From Mesostigma viride (taxonomy: Eukaryota > Streptophyta > Mesostigmatophyceae > Mesostigmatales > Mesostigmataceae), in contig RPFO01000667.1 in assembly GCA_009746045.1 (NCBI GenBank), forward strand, positions 6,530,254-6,594,253: a DNA stretch of 64,000 bases. The letters are read 5' to 3'. The notes beneath the pieces are model-generated. The model was not told where the DNA came from. It did not search any database and was given only the letters and a program-made list of their open reading frames with translations. Below, piece after piece: positions 1 through 46,778 of this stretch; the first letter of the stretch is position 1, and every line of letters starts with the position of its first letter. Made by a program: the position numbers and the translations under genes.

Positions 1-36610
<36,610 letters not shown>

Positions 36611-37763
36611 GGTCAACAGTTTCACTTGTACTTTGTCTCCTTACTGCAACAGTCACTACCATCAAGATCGCCCTCAGTGGAGGTAGGAAGGGAGAAGGGT
36701 GTCTGTTGCAAACAACTGCTGCGAGGCTGCTTGTCTAGCAGAAAAGCCTGGGTTGGCTTGTTACAGAGATACTAGACTTGGTGGGTGGAGTTGATGGGAC
36801 TGAGTGCAGTAAAAGTATATACGCTGCAGGCAGATCAGGCCAGGTGGTGAAATGGTAATGCCTTGCTGGATATTCTTTCAAAGGCTGAAGGGAGGATGAT
36901 GAAGTGCAGTAAGCTGGCTGTGGGGGAGAGGGCATCGCCTCACTTACCTGGGGGGAGGCAGGAAATTACCTGGGGGGGGGAATGTGAATGGACCACGTAG
37001 AAGGGATTATATATAATGTTTGGCATGTGTCTTAAGGGGTGACTGATTTCAAATTTTTATATTATTATTGATGTAACGTTGCCGGCGCTACTGACCGAAT
37101 GATGGCCTCCCGGCCTCTAGCATGTCATCAAGCAAATTAAAACCATGTCTAAGGATCTAGCCTACGTAGAAATAGTTGTCATGCTACTCACTGACTCCGG
37201 CAAAGTGCACGACCTTCACGCCTACAAAAACTATGCCTACGAACGTGCCTACAAATGTGACTGCAGGTCCACAATCCCCTCTGGGTCCCCTCTGCAATGG
37301 CACATGGCGAGGACAAGGTCGAATTCAAGACGTTTGCCAACCCGCTCGCCTTTGGCGCACCGACATGCGGCCTGAATGGGTACGTAATGCAAAAAGACAC
37401 AAAATGCGGGCGCCGTCTATTATGTTGCTTCCTTCGCTGCTGAAACTCTCTTCAACTGGACCCTGGGTATACTAACACTGTTACTGGTTGTGAAGGCATT
37501 ATATTCAATTCATATAGAATAATGTTGAATTTACTCAGGTATGTAGTCACGGAAAAACGCTGTCGAGGTAGCGCCTTCAGTGAATGGCTTTTCTTGTTCA
37601 TCCAAGATTTCTACAATCTGTGATGCAATCATCTACCTCCATGGTCAGAGGATGTCTTTCTCGTTGGATGTGCTTGCAAGTGTCTCTATTAAATTTGAAG
37701 CGGTGTGTGCATGATTTCGAATGTGTAGTAAATTTCCATGAATTGTTTAGTTGTAATTAATTT
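36611..37763. other. Region downstream of the giant gene
   Basis: The probable 3' UTR and intergenic DNA. A TGTAA (the usual green-algal polyadenylation motif) occurs at about 37073, but its use is not shown. No other gene was recognised. Confidence 0.5.
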
Positions 37764-37891
37764 GCAACACAGTCCTGTTGCATGGGAGCCATGGAGCACT
37801 TCTAGTGCTCTATTTCCATCCCTGTGTGATGCACAACGAGTAGAGGGCACAGACTCCCATCATCCATGTATGTGCTTTAGCACATACATGG
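37764..37891 (+). repeat. Two-hairpin dispersed repeat, copy 1
   Basis: The order is a short leader, hairpin 1 (gagcacttctagtgctc, 37794-37810), atccctgtgtgatgcacaac, then hairpin 2 (28-bp palindrome, 37864-37891). Two more copies with different stem sequences but the same order are at 61750-61895 and 62095-62235. Here hairpin 2 is also the terminal palindrome of the large inverted repeat. Confidence 0.6.
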
Positions 37892-38148
37892 AGGTGCACC
37901 CCCCGGCCCGCGCACAGCGAGACGGCCCGCCCCGGCCGGGCGAGGTCGCAGGGCCCCCCGCCCTCCTCAACGAGACGCCATAGTCTGCGGGATCCCCCCG
38001 CTCCCCCGGCCCCCGCGCCCCCCCACCCACCTGGAGTTCCCCCTCCCCCCCCCCCTCCCCCCTCGCTTGCACCCCCCGATCTGTGGTGGATATATTGCAT
38101 CCTGTAATCCTTTCCGGGGATCAGGCAGTCCATTTTAAAAAGCGGCAT
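37810..38148 (-). CDS. Outward ORF of left arm, MPLFKMDCLIPGKDYRM type
   Basis: The start MPLFKMDCLIPGKDYRMQYI is followed by a glycine-rich tail produced by the G/C homopolymers. The right arm has the equivalent ORF (MPLFKMEYLIPGKDYRM) with two residue changes in that stretch. The N-terminal 30 residues look protein-like; the tail may not be real. I do not recognise the family. Confidence 0.35.
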   Translation of the reverse strand: MPLFKMDCLIPGKDYRMQYIHHRSGGASEGGGGGGGGTPGGWGGAGAGGAGGSRRLWRLVEEGGGPCDLARPGRAVSLCAGRGVHLHVCAKAHTWMMGVCALYSLCITQGWK

Positions 38149-38267
38149 TTTTCAAAGCACGAATCCTTCTCCGATATACTTGGCATTGACCTATCAATAT
38201 TATACATATAATCGTGTCAAGGCATCGGTGTGAGTCAAGCCACGGCTTCGCGGACTTTATATTTTTT

Positions 38268-38675
38268 ATGGCTGCTCAACCAGCAAATAATGGTGTGTTG
38301 CAGCCCGATCTCATCGGCAGGGTGGCGTGTTCGCTTAACGCGGCCGATCTGCAGAATCTTAAGGTCGGCCTCCTAGGGGCGCGCGCACCTGATGCCACCG
38401 CGTGCGCTAGGCGCGTACACGACGTTAGCCGTGTGCGCAACGAGTTGCGAGACAGATACTCACGCCTTTGCAAGACTCGCTGCATTCAGCGGCTAGAAGG
38501 GGGGATCGGCAGGGATTTGCTGCCTTGCTTCGTCAGATGCGCAACGGACGCGAAGCCGTGGCTTGACTCACACCGATGCCTTGACACGATTATATGTGTA
38601 ATATTGATCGCGTCCGTTGCGCATCTGACGAAGCAAGGCAGCAAATCCCTGCCGATCCCCCCTTCTAGCCGCTGA
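38268..38675 (+). CDS. Inward ORF of left arm (MAAQPANNGVLQPDLIGRVA)
   Basis: The start MAAQPANNGVLQPDLIGRVA is followed by ACSLNAADLQNLKVG. The pattern PDLIGRV..LNAADLQNLK weakly resembles an F-box-like helix. After VRNEL a 1-nt difference from the other arm shifts the frame, so the rest of this ORF crosses the spacer and is probably not native. An upstream in-frame ATG at 38214 exists. Confidence 0.4.
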   Translation: MAAQPANNGVLQPDLIGRVACSLNAADLQNLKVGLLGARAPDATACARRVHDVSRVRNELRDRYSRLCKTRCIQRLEGGIGRDLLPCFVRCATDAKPWLDSHRCLDTIICVILIASVAHLTKQGSKSLPIPPSSR

Positions 38676-38894
38676 ATGCAGCGAGTCTTGCAAAGGCGTG
38701 AGTATCTGTCTCGCAAGCTCGTTGCGCACACGGCTAACGTCGTGTACGCGCCTAGCGCACGCGGTGGCATCAGGTGCGCGCGCCCCTAGGAGGCCGACCT
38801 TTAGATTCTGCCGATCGGCCGCGTTAAGCGAACACGCCACCCTGCCGATGAGATCGGGCTGCAACACACCATTATTTGCTGGTTGAGCAGCCAT
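38568..38894 (-). CDS. Inward ORF of right arm (MAAQP), alternative frame
   Basis: It shares the MAAQPANNGVLQPDLIGRV start with the left-arm ORF but after VRNEL reads ARQILTPLQDSLHSAARRGD and GFAALLRQM, reminiscent of the start of an ankyrin-type repeat (LHSAARRGD..ALL). This frame is more protein-like than the left-arm version, so the right arm may preserve the original frame. An in-frame ATG at 38948 would add 18 residues. Confidence 0.45.
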   Translation of the reverse strand: MAAQPANNGVLQPDLIGRVACSLNAADRQNLKVGLLGARAPDATACARRVHDVSRVRNELARQILTPLQDSLHSAARRGDRQGFAALLRQMRNGRDQYYTYNRVKASV

Positions 38895-39013
38895 AAAAAA
38901 TATAAAGTCCGCGAAGCCGTGGCTTGACTCACACCGATGCCTTGACACGATTATATGTATAATATTGATAGGTCAATGCCAAGTATATCGGAGAAGGATT
39001 CGTGCTTTGAAAA

Positions 39014-39196
39014 ATGCCGCTTTTTAAAATGGAGTACCTGATCCCCGGAAAGGATTACAGGATGCAATATATCCGCCACAGATCGGGGGGTGCAAGCGAG
39101 GGGGGGAGGGGGGGGGGGGGGGGGGGAACTCCAGGTGGGGGGGGGCGCGGGGGCCGGGGGAGCGGGGGGATCCCGCAGACTATGGCGTCTCGCTGA
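39014..39196 (+). CDS. Outward ORF of right arm, MPLFKMEYLIPGKDYRM type
   Basis: The counterpart of the left-arm minus-strand ORF; it begins MPLFKMEYLIPGKDYRMQYI and then passes into glycine-rich sequence made by G runs. It diverges from MAAQP across about 120 bp of AT-rich sequence that could hold promoters. Confidence 0.35.
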   Translation: MPLFKMEYLIPGKDYRMQYIRHRSGGASEGGRGGGGGGTPGGGGRGGRGSGGIPQTMASR

Positions 39197-39313
39197 GGGC
39201 GGGGGGCCCTGCGACCTCGCCCGGCCGGGGCGGGCCGTCTCGCTGTGCGCGGGCCGGGGGGGGGGGGGGGGGGGACCTCCATGTATGTGCTAAAGCACAT
39301 ACATGGATGATGG

Positions 39314-39744
39314 CAGGGGGGGAAATGTTAGGGGGTTGCTTCAACATTTTCAAAGTTCTGTTACGCCGTCTATGTGTAAATAATTATATTAATTTCACAT
39401 GTGCAACTCCTTATACATGTCTCTTCCATTCCCGCTTACACTTCTCCTGTACCCTGCCTGCTCTACTCTTTATCACAGGGCTCACGAGCGCGCTTCCCTG
39501 CTTGGAACTGAAGATGTAATAAGGACGTTGAAGTAGGGACCATGTGCATTATATTTGACTATGTGGACTGTAGTGTAGCAATTTCAGGTATTTATTTCTG
39601 GCATCAGGGCAGAGACATTGACAAGTAAAGCTGTCAATGCTAGATTTCCAAATGTTGTACAAGGTGGACCGTATTAAAGTGGACGCGGCTGCATCAATTA
39701 ATAATTAATTAATTAATTAGTTAATTAATTAAGACGTACAAATC
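39314..39744. other. Spacer between palindrome and retrotransposon copy A
   Basis: No gene was recognised. The right end, from about 39693, contains (TTAA)n-type runs (attaattaattaattagttaattaatt) similar to the retrotransposon 3' tails. Confidence 0.5.
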
Positions 39745-40800
39745 TCCGTGGGGAGTATTAATTAATTAATTAATAGACACGTGACTGCGTCACGTGAGCA
39801 TAAGTCCTCAGTGCGAGGGGAACATGGGATGGAATGTATGGCGTAAGCTATCTAGGTCCTAGTTACAGGGTTGTGGGCACCACGGCCCGAATCGCTATGA
39901 ATGCCATACGCTGTCACACGCGCGGAGCCCCCACCGACTTGGGGGTGGTCTCCTTCATCACTACTTGCCATCTAGCCTTGCGTACCATCTGCCCGATCCA
40001 TATTACAGACAAGCCAGGAGGCTGCCTGGGTGTGAGCCCGTCCCGTCTAGTGTAGCACATGTCTATGCCGAGTCTATCACGAAAAGTCCACGGGTGGCGG
40101 CCCTGCAGCGCGCGGCCTGGGGCCCGCCAGGTTAGGACATAACACCCATGCAGGCTGGGCGGGCTTGGCGCCAGCTAGTCTATCTGATGTGTCTACCTGA
40201 TCTGTGCGCGGGCCAGGTGCCCGGCTAGGCCCAGGCGCCTGTGCCTAACTAATAACGTGGGAAACATAGGGCAAATCAGCGTACAAATCCTCATTACTAA
40301 TGTGCAAACCAAAGGGGATGTTAAGGGCCTTGCGCAGCATCTTGGTGACGTTGCCGTCGAGTCATTGCTTCAGCTCCTGCGTCAGTGTCCAGGTCTCGGC
40401 GCCGTAGGTCAGGATCGTCAGAATGACGACCTTGAAGAGGTCACGCTTGACGATCCGGGGTAGGGTGGGGTTGCTCAACCAGCGGCGGTGGTCATGGAGT
40501 TGCGCCCACGCCATGCCGATCCGTGTCGTCAGGCCGGTCGTCCTCGCAGCCGGGAAGCCAACTGGTGAGCAGCTTGAAGCGGCCTGAAGTAGGGTAGTGG
40601 ACCGCGGTGTCGTCCAAGAGGCGGAGTGTGGGTGGGGGCCGGCCCTGCCATGCCGACAGCCAAGGCCTCCGTTTTGGGGCTGATTTCTATACCAACCGCC
40701 CGAGCCTCGAGCGCCAGGCAGTCCATCCAAAGTTGGGCAGACTCCGGCTTCTCGATGAGCGTGATGTTGTCGGCAGAATGAGGTTGACCAGCTAGTAAAT
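39745..40800 (-). mobile_element. Non-LTR retrotransposon copy A (5'-truncated)
   Basis: Read on the minus strand it covers the end of the reverse transcriptase region and its C-terminal part: a VILTILTYGAETWTLTQELKQ motif is intact. The 3' end has the hairpin CACGTGAC-TGC-GTCACGTG (39778-39796) and an ATTA-type tail. Several frameshifts are present. The 5' homology ends near 40800. Confidence 0.75.
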
Positions 40801-40984
40801 TCGAGGAGAACCTGGCGAACGGCACCCCTGGTCGCAACTATACCTCGCTCTGCTACTGGACGCCAACGCAACTCTACCACAAGGTATACATACTGGAGAG
40901 TGGAGGATGTCAGCGCGCCCCCAGCGGTACCGTCTCCAATGCCAACACTGAACTTAATTTTGCTGATTTGTTACGACATGCGAT

Positions 40985-43876
40985 TTGGCGACTGCCAACA
41001 CCCACTTTCCGCATAGGCATGATGCAGCCTCTTGTCAGTGGGCACACACACCCGATCGCCAACTGGCACTGAACGCTGCCTCGACTATATGTTGTTGTAG
41101 TGCGCATGCGTCATCAAGGATCTGCACTACTGAGCTGCTCGCTCCCCCTGGTGCGCTAAGATCATCGCATCGATCACCGCCCGCATCCGCCCGTGATTCC
41201 CCTTGCACTTTCGTAAGCACGTGGCACCACCTGATTTGCGCACTCTGCAGTTCTGACGATCGAAGCTCTGGAGGCGGGACTTCCCTGAAAAACTCGCCTA
41301 CAAGCACGCGGCAGAAGAGTTCGTCGACGCGCTGGACATCCCCCGCCGCCAGCCACGCCCAGTTGCCCACTGCCGGCGGCCCCGGCATTGGCCCTTCGGC
41401 ACGTCCCCCGCTGGCAAGCTGCCTGCGGCAGGGGCCCTGCTGCCCCCCCGCCGCCCGCCCCGCTTCACCAGCCTGCACAGGCTTCCGGCCGTCATCCAGG
41501 CCCGCGGCAAGCCCAGACTGCGTGACAACACGGCGACGCCGCCCGCTACGCCCGCCTCAGAGACGAATACCACTCGGCCATCCGGCATGTGAGCAAGGAG
41601 CAGGAGGACCTCCATGCATGTCCGCGAATACTTCGCCCACTTCTAGGACCAGCCGGCACGGCAAGTATGCCTGGATCCGCCTGCGCCACGCCCAACGGCC
41701 AGCCAGCGGCGCACAGCCGGCGCCGCGGACACTTTCTGGCTTACCGCAGCAGCAGCTTGACCAGTGGTATTCCTCCCAGTCCCGGCTGCTCGGCGCCCCC
41801 TCGCCGCCTCCGCCGCTTGGCCCTCTGGCGGCCGCCCACCTGGCTGGCGCCTGCGGGCGTCCCTGCGCCGCCCACGCCGCCCGCCACTGAGCAGGACTAC
41901 ACGTAGTAACCCACCCCTCAGACGGAACCCCTGGCCGACCCCATGCAACGAGCTCAGTACCTCCGTTCACCGAGATCGAGCAGCCTGAGCACCGCCGCCA
42001 AGCAGCTCCTCTTCTACGCCGCCGTTGGACCTGACCAACTCCCCGCCCTAGTGATTATAAACTGACGGCGCTCACGGGGTTCCTGATTGACGTCTGCAAT
42101 CGCATCCTGCTTGCCGACGCCGGCCGTCGATTGCTGAGTGGCAGCACAGCTACCGTATTATGTTGTATACAAAAACAAAGGGTCCGGCCCTGACGACCCT
42201 GCCAACTACCGCAGAGTCTGCATCCAGAGCGCCGCACTCAGTTGTTCATGCGCATGATCCTCATCAACCGCCTTCGTTCTGCATGCTCTCGACCGTCACC
42301 TTGGGGAGAGTCAAAATGGCTTTCGTCCTGGGCGCAACACCGTCATGGCCATCTTCGAGGAAATCGCTCTCCTGCAACCTGGTGAGTTTCCCGCCATCCT
42401 GATCTTCGTCGACTTCATCAAAGCTTTTGTTTCTGTCCTCGATGATTCTGGGCCGCTCAGACTATGGGCTGTCCTTGCTCGCGCTCGCCTCCCCACTCCC
42501 CTGATTACCATTGATCATCCGCACGCTGTATGAGGGGTCGACCACTTCGGTGCGCACTCAACATGGCTTTACCCTGCCATGTCCACAGTCTGCAGACCGG
42601 CCGGTCCGGTCTGGCAGGGTTGCCTCCTGTCGCCGTACCTGTTTATTATTGTAGTGGATTATATGTTATGCGCCAGGCACGTGCCCGCTTTGCTAGCATT
42701 GCTTGCCGTGCCCCTGGCCTACTAAAGTGATCACGAACGAGCTAGTCGGGGCCTCGGGGGAGGGGGGCCGACCAACAGACAGAATTTACTAGCTGACCTC
42801 ATTTATGCCGACAACATCACGCTCATCGAGAAGCCGGAGTCTGCCCAACTTTGGCTGGACTGCCTGGCGCTCGAGGCTCAGGCGGTTGGTCTAGAGATCA
42901 GCCCCAAACCGGAGGCCCTGGCTCTCGGCATGGCAGCCTGGCCCCCGCCCCCACTCCGCCTCCTAGACGACACCGACGGAGGTCGATCAACTACCCTACT
43001 TCAGGCCGCTTCAAGTAATTGCTCGGCAGTTGGCTTCCAAACTGTGAGGAGGATCGCCTGACGACACGGATCGGCATGGCGTGGGCGCAACTCCAATGAT
43101 CGGACCACCGCCGCTGGTGGAGCAACCCCTTACCCCGCCCTATACCCCGCATTGTCAAGCGTGACCTCTTCAAGGTCGTCATTCTGACGATCCTGACCTA
43201 GTAACGCGCCGAGTCTGACCTGGACACTGCCGCAGGAGCTGGAGCAACGCCTCGACGGCAACGTCCGGCCAAGATGCTGCGCAAGGCCCTTTGGTTGCGC
43301 ATCCCCTTTGGTTTGCACATTAGTAATGAGGATTTGTACGCTGATTTGCCCTATGTTTCCCACATTCTTAGGCACAGGCGCCTGGGCGACTGGGCCTAGC
43401 CGGGCACCTGGCCCGCACAGATCAGGCAGACACATCAGATAGACTAGCTGGCATCAAGCCCGCGCCCAGCCTGTCCAGATGGTTTGGGCCTCAGCTCAGT
43501 GGCGTGCCCCAGGCCGCGTGCGTCAGGACTGCCACCCGCGCGCCGGACTTTCTGTGATAGACTAGGCATGGATTGACACGTGCTACCCTAGACGAGACGG
43601 GCTCCTACCCAGGCAGCCTCCTGGTTAGTGTCTGTAATATGGAGGCAGATGGTACGCAAGGATAGATGGCAAGTACTGATGAAGGAGACGGCCACCCCCA
43701 AGTCGGTGGGGGCTCCGGACGCGTGTGACCGTGTTTGGCATTCATAGCGATTCGGGCCATGGTGCCCACATTTACCTTGCATGTAACTAGGAACTAGATA
43801 GCTAGCTAGCATCATCTGGACATGGCCATCCCATGTTGTTGAGTCCCCTCCCACTCAGGACTTATATGCTCACGTG
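40985..43876 (+). mobile_element. Non-LTR retrotransposon copy B (longest, degenerate)
   Basis: A plus-strand copy that carries the region between endonuclease and reverse transcriptase (RLRDEYHSAIRHVSKEQEDL in pieces), the reverse transcriptase (NYRRVCIQSAALKLFMRM, FVDFIKAF) and the C-terminal part (KRDLFKVVILTILT; FGLHISNEDLYADLPYVSHI). Many frameshifts and stops split it, so it is inactive. It breaks at its right end inside the 3' hairpin, where copy C begins. Confidence 0.75.
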
Positions 43877-44990
43877 ACGCACCAACAAAGGGGATATTAA
43901 GGGCCTTGCGCAACATCTTGGTCGGACGTTGCCGTTGAGGCGTTGCTCCAGCTCCTGCGGCAGTGTCCAGGTCAGACTCGGTGCGTAGGTCAGGATCGTC
44001 AGAATGACGACCTTGAAGAGGTCACGCTTGACAATCCGGGGTAGGGCGGGGTAAGGGGTTGCTCCACCAGCGGCGGTGGTCCGATGGAGTTGCGCCCACG
44101 CCATGCCGATCAGCGTCGTCAGGCGATCCTCCTCACAGTTTGGAAGCCAACTGCCGAGCAATTACTTGAAGCGGCCTGAAGTAGGGTAGTGGACCTCGGT
44201 GTCGTCTAAAGAGGCGGAGTGTGGGCGGGGGCCCTGCCATGCCGACAGCCAGGGCCTCCGTTTTGGGGCTGATTTCTAGACCAACCGCCCGAGCCTCGAG
44301 CGCCAGGCAGTTCAGCCAAAGTGGGCTGACTCCGGCTTCTCGATGAGCGTGACGTTGTCGGCATGAATGAGGTCAGCTAGTAATTTCTGCTTGTTGGTCC
44401 GCCCCCCTTCCCCAAGCTCGTTCGTGATCACTACTAGGCCAGGGGCACGGCCTGCATTGCTAGCAAAGCGAGCACGTGCCTGGTGCATAACATAATCCAC
44501 TACAATAATAAACAGGTACGGCGACATGCAGGACGCAACCCGGCTGCCAGACGCCGGTCTGCAGTGGGCATGGCAGGGTTAAGCCGTGTTGAGTGCGCAC
44601 CGAAGTGGTCGACCCCTCATACAGCGTGCGGATGACGGTAATCAGGGGAGTGGGGACGCGAGCGCGAGCAAGGACAGCCCATGCATAGAGCGGCCCGGAG
44701 GACAGAATCAAAAGCCTTGATGAAGTCGACGAAGATCAGGATGGCGGGAAACTCACCAGGTTGCAGGAGAGCGATTTCCTCGAAGAGGCGGCGGCCGACG
44801 AAGATGGCCATGACGGTGTTGCCGGCCCAGGACGAAAGCCCATTTGACTCTCCCCAAGGCCGGTGACAGTCGAGAGTGCTCAGAACGAAGACGGTTAAGG
44901 ATCATGCGCATGAACAACTTGAGTGCGGCGCTCTGGATGCAGACTCCGCGGTAGTTGGCGGGGTCGTCAGGGGAACCTTTGTTTTTGTAT
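43877..44990 (-). mobile_element. Non-LTR retrotransposon copy C, tail-to-tail with B
   Basis: A minus-strand fragment. Intact pieces include FVDFIKAFDSV (reverse transcriptase motif A), SPYLFIIVVDYVMHQARARF and LIHADNVTLIEKPESA, a degenerate YADD-type motif. Together with copy B it makes an inverted repeat of more than 1 kb. It lacks the 3' end. Confidence 0.75.
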
Positions 44991-45354
44991 GGAATGGATG
45001 ATGTAAGCTGTCTAGTTCCTGGTTACATGCAGGGTTGTGGGCACCACCGCCCGAATCGCTATGAATGCCATTAGTAACGCGGTCACACGCGGAGCCCCCA
45101 CCGACTTAGGGGTGGTCTCCTTCATCACTACTTGCCATCTATCCTTGCGTACCATCGATCTGCCTCCATATTACAGACAAACCAGGAGGCTGCCCGGGGG
45201 TGAGCCCGTCACGTCTAGGGTAGCACATGTCCATGCCTAGTCTATCACGAAAAGTCCACGGGTGGCGGCCCTGCCGCGCGCGGCCTGGGGCCCGCCAGGT
45301 GAGGACATAACGCCCAGGCTGGGCGGGCTTGGTGCCAGCTAGTCTATCTGATGT
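44991..45354 (-). mobile_element. Non-LTR retrotransposon fragment D
   Basis: A fragment of the 3' region (KDRWQV.. to the RLAGTKPAQPGRYVLTWRAP part) fused directly to copy C. The 3' hairpin and tail are missing. The junction (tttttgtat|ggaatggatg) suggests recombination between copies. Confidence 0.65.
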
Positions 45355-45388
45355 GCAGATGAGCAGAATGAGCATAACAAGTTCGCAG

Positions 45389-45405
45389 GACGCAGTCACA
45401 TGATT
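45389..45405 (+). repeat. Possible retrotransposon 3'-hairpin relic
   Basis: gacgcagtcacatgatt resembles the sense-strand 3' end of the retrotransposon (TGACGCAGTCACGTG). It is too short to be sure. Confidence 0.3.
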
Positions 45406-45487
45406 CTAATTACTTCAAATTATTTACTACTCATGGCCACAAGGCCAAAACTGACACATTATGGGAAAGAGAGCTAAGCTGACCTAT

Positions 45488-45878
45488 TGATCCATTAATT
45501 AATTTACATGTGACTGCGTCACGTGAGCATAAGTCCTCAGTGGGATGGGAATGGGATGGATGATGCTAGCTATCTAGTTCCTAGTTCCAGGGGTGTGGGC
45601 ACCACGGCCCGAATCGCTATGAATGCCAAACTGCGTCACACGCGGACGGGAGCCCCCACTGACTTGGGGGTGGTCTCCTTCATCACTACCTGCCACCTAT
45701 CCTTGCAAGCCATCTGCCACAATTAATGTTGTCACACTTAAATTAAATTAATGTACACGTCTGCCAACATATTACAGACAAACCAGGAGGCTGCCCGGGC
45801 ATGAGCCTGTCCCGTCTAGGGTAGCACAGGTCCATGCCTAGCCTATCACGGAAAGTCCACGGATGGCGGCCCGGCCGC
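45488..45878 (-). mobile_element. Non-LTR retrotransposon copy E, 15-bp target-site duplication
   Basis: A 391-bp, strongly 5'-truncated insertion. It is flanked by the perfect direct repeat gctaagctgacctat (45473-45487 and 45879-45893). It keeps the 3' hairpin (45507-45525, with one G-U pair) and a short TTAATTAA tail. This defines the 3' end of the element. Confidence 0.85.
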
Positions 45879-46112
45879 GCTAAGCTGACCTATGTAACAT
45901 GCTAAGCTAATGAGATGGAACTAATTCCAGTTAATTATACATGCGCCTGCGTTCGGAGCCAGCGTCACAAAGTAGAATGGGGTGGGAAGGGCGCAGGCAC
46001 CCTCTGGCCAGCAACTGCTAAGGGGACGCATGGCATTCCGTAAAACCTCCCCTTTAATACTGCGGATACAAAATCGCCTTCAAAAAAGATTTCCTTGGGC
46101 TTACAATTGCCA

Positions 46113-46193
46113 TTATACAATATCTGGTTTGTTCTGAGTGACCAAGCCAGCCACATCGCCGCCGTCGTCTTCCTCCAGTACAGGTGCCAGCTT
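46113..46193 (-). CDS. ARMH1: ARMH1-like exon 11 (last)
   Basis: 81 nt, phase 0 in, acceptor gtcaccag. [20 protein letters not shown], then NKPDIV and TAA. An acidic C-terminal tail with no obvious domain. Confidence 0.7.
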   Translation of the reverse strand, partial: KLAPVLEEDDGGDVAGLVTQNKPDIV

Positions 46194-46742
46194 CTGGTGA
46201 CAACAATGTCAACAAGACAATGAAAAGCGAGAGCAGTATCCATTTAGAGCTGATGTTGTCAAAGCCAGCGGTGCACAATACCTGCCGAAGAACAAAGAAA
46301 TCTTAAACAGCACTAGACTACATAAACAGCAAACATGCCTGTAATTAGTTTATTTACACGCCTCTAAAAGTGCCTTTTTGGCCGCATAGCCAGACAGCAT
46401 GCTGGCAGGAGTAACGGCGCTCAACTAGCCTTTATCACTAGCCAAAGAATCGCTGGAAGACATTAGCAGCCATGTAGGCCTCATGCTACCCTCAGCATGT
46501 CTACTGGAGCGCGCCACAAGGCGCCGACCCTCAGTGTGCATATACTACTAGTGACAAAGCCCATTGTTCCTCTGTACCAACTATTTACGACGTTGTACAA
46601 TTCCCCTCTGCGGTAGGCACCCACCTCCTGCGTCTCTGTCGGAGCCGCATCCTCTGCCTTAGGCTCTGGTGCAGCCCGTGTCCCTGCTGCTGCCGTTCCC
46701 TTGAGCAGTTCCAGAGGGTCATAGCCCTTGATGTGGAGAAGC

Positions 46743-46778
<36 letters not shown>

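Larger units (their letters stand above)
37857..39313. repeat. 1.46-kb near-perfect palindrome with hairpin ends
   Basis: The left arm (37857-38552) and right arm (38609-39313) are inverted copies, separated by a 56-bp spacer. The spacer is itself an inverted copy of a segment found in both arms (tatcaatatta..gtcaagccacggcttcg). Each arm ends in the same 28-bp palindrome (ccatgtatgtgctttagcacatacatgg at 37864; its complement at 39279). Arm differences are few: a Gln/Arg codon change, a 1-nt indel and homopolymer lengths. Each arm carries two divergent ORFs. It may be a foldback element or a fragment with viral-type hairpin termini; it was not identified. Confidence 0.85.

Noticed and set aside
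40985-41890. 301-codon plus-strand ORF
   Set aside because: It lies in degenerate retrotransposon copy B, with Arg/Pro/Ala-rich out-of-frame composition and no domain match.
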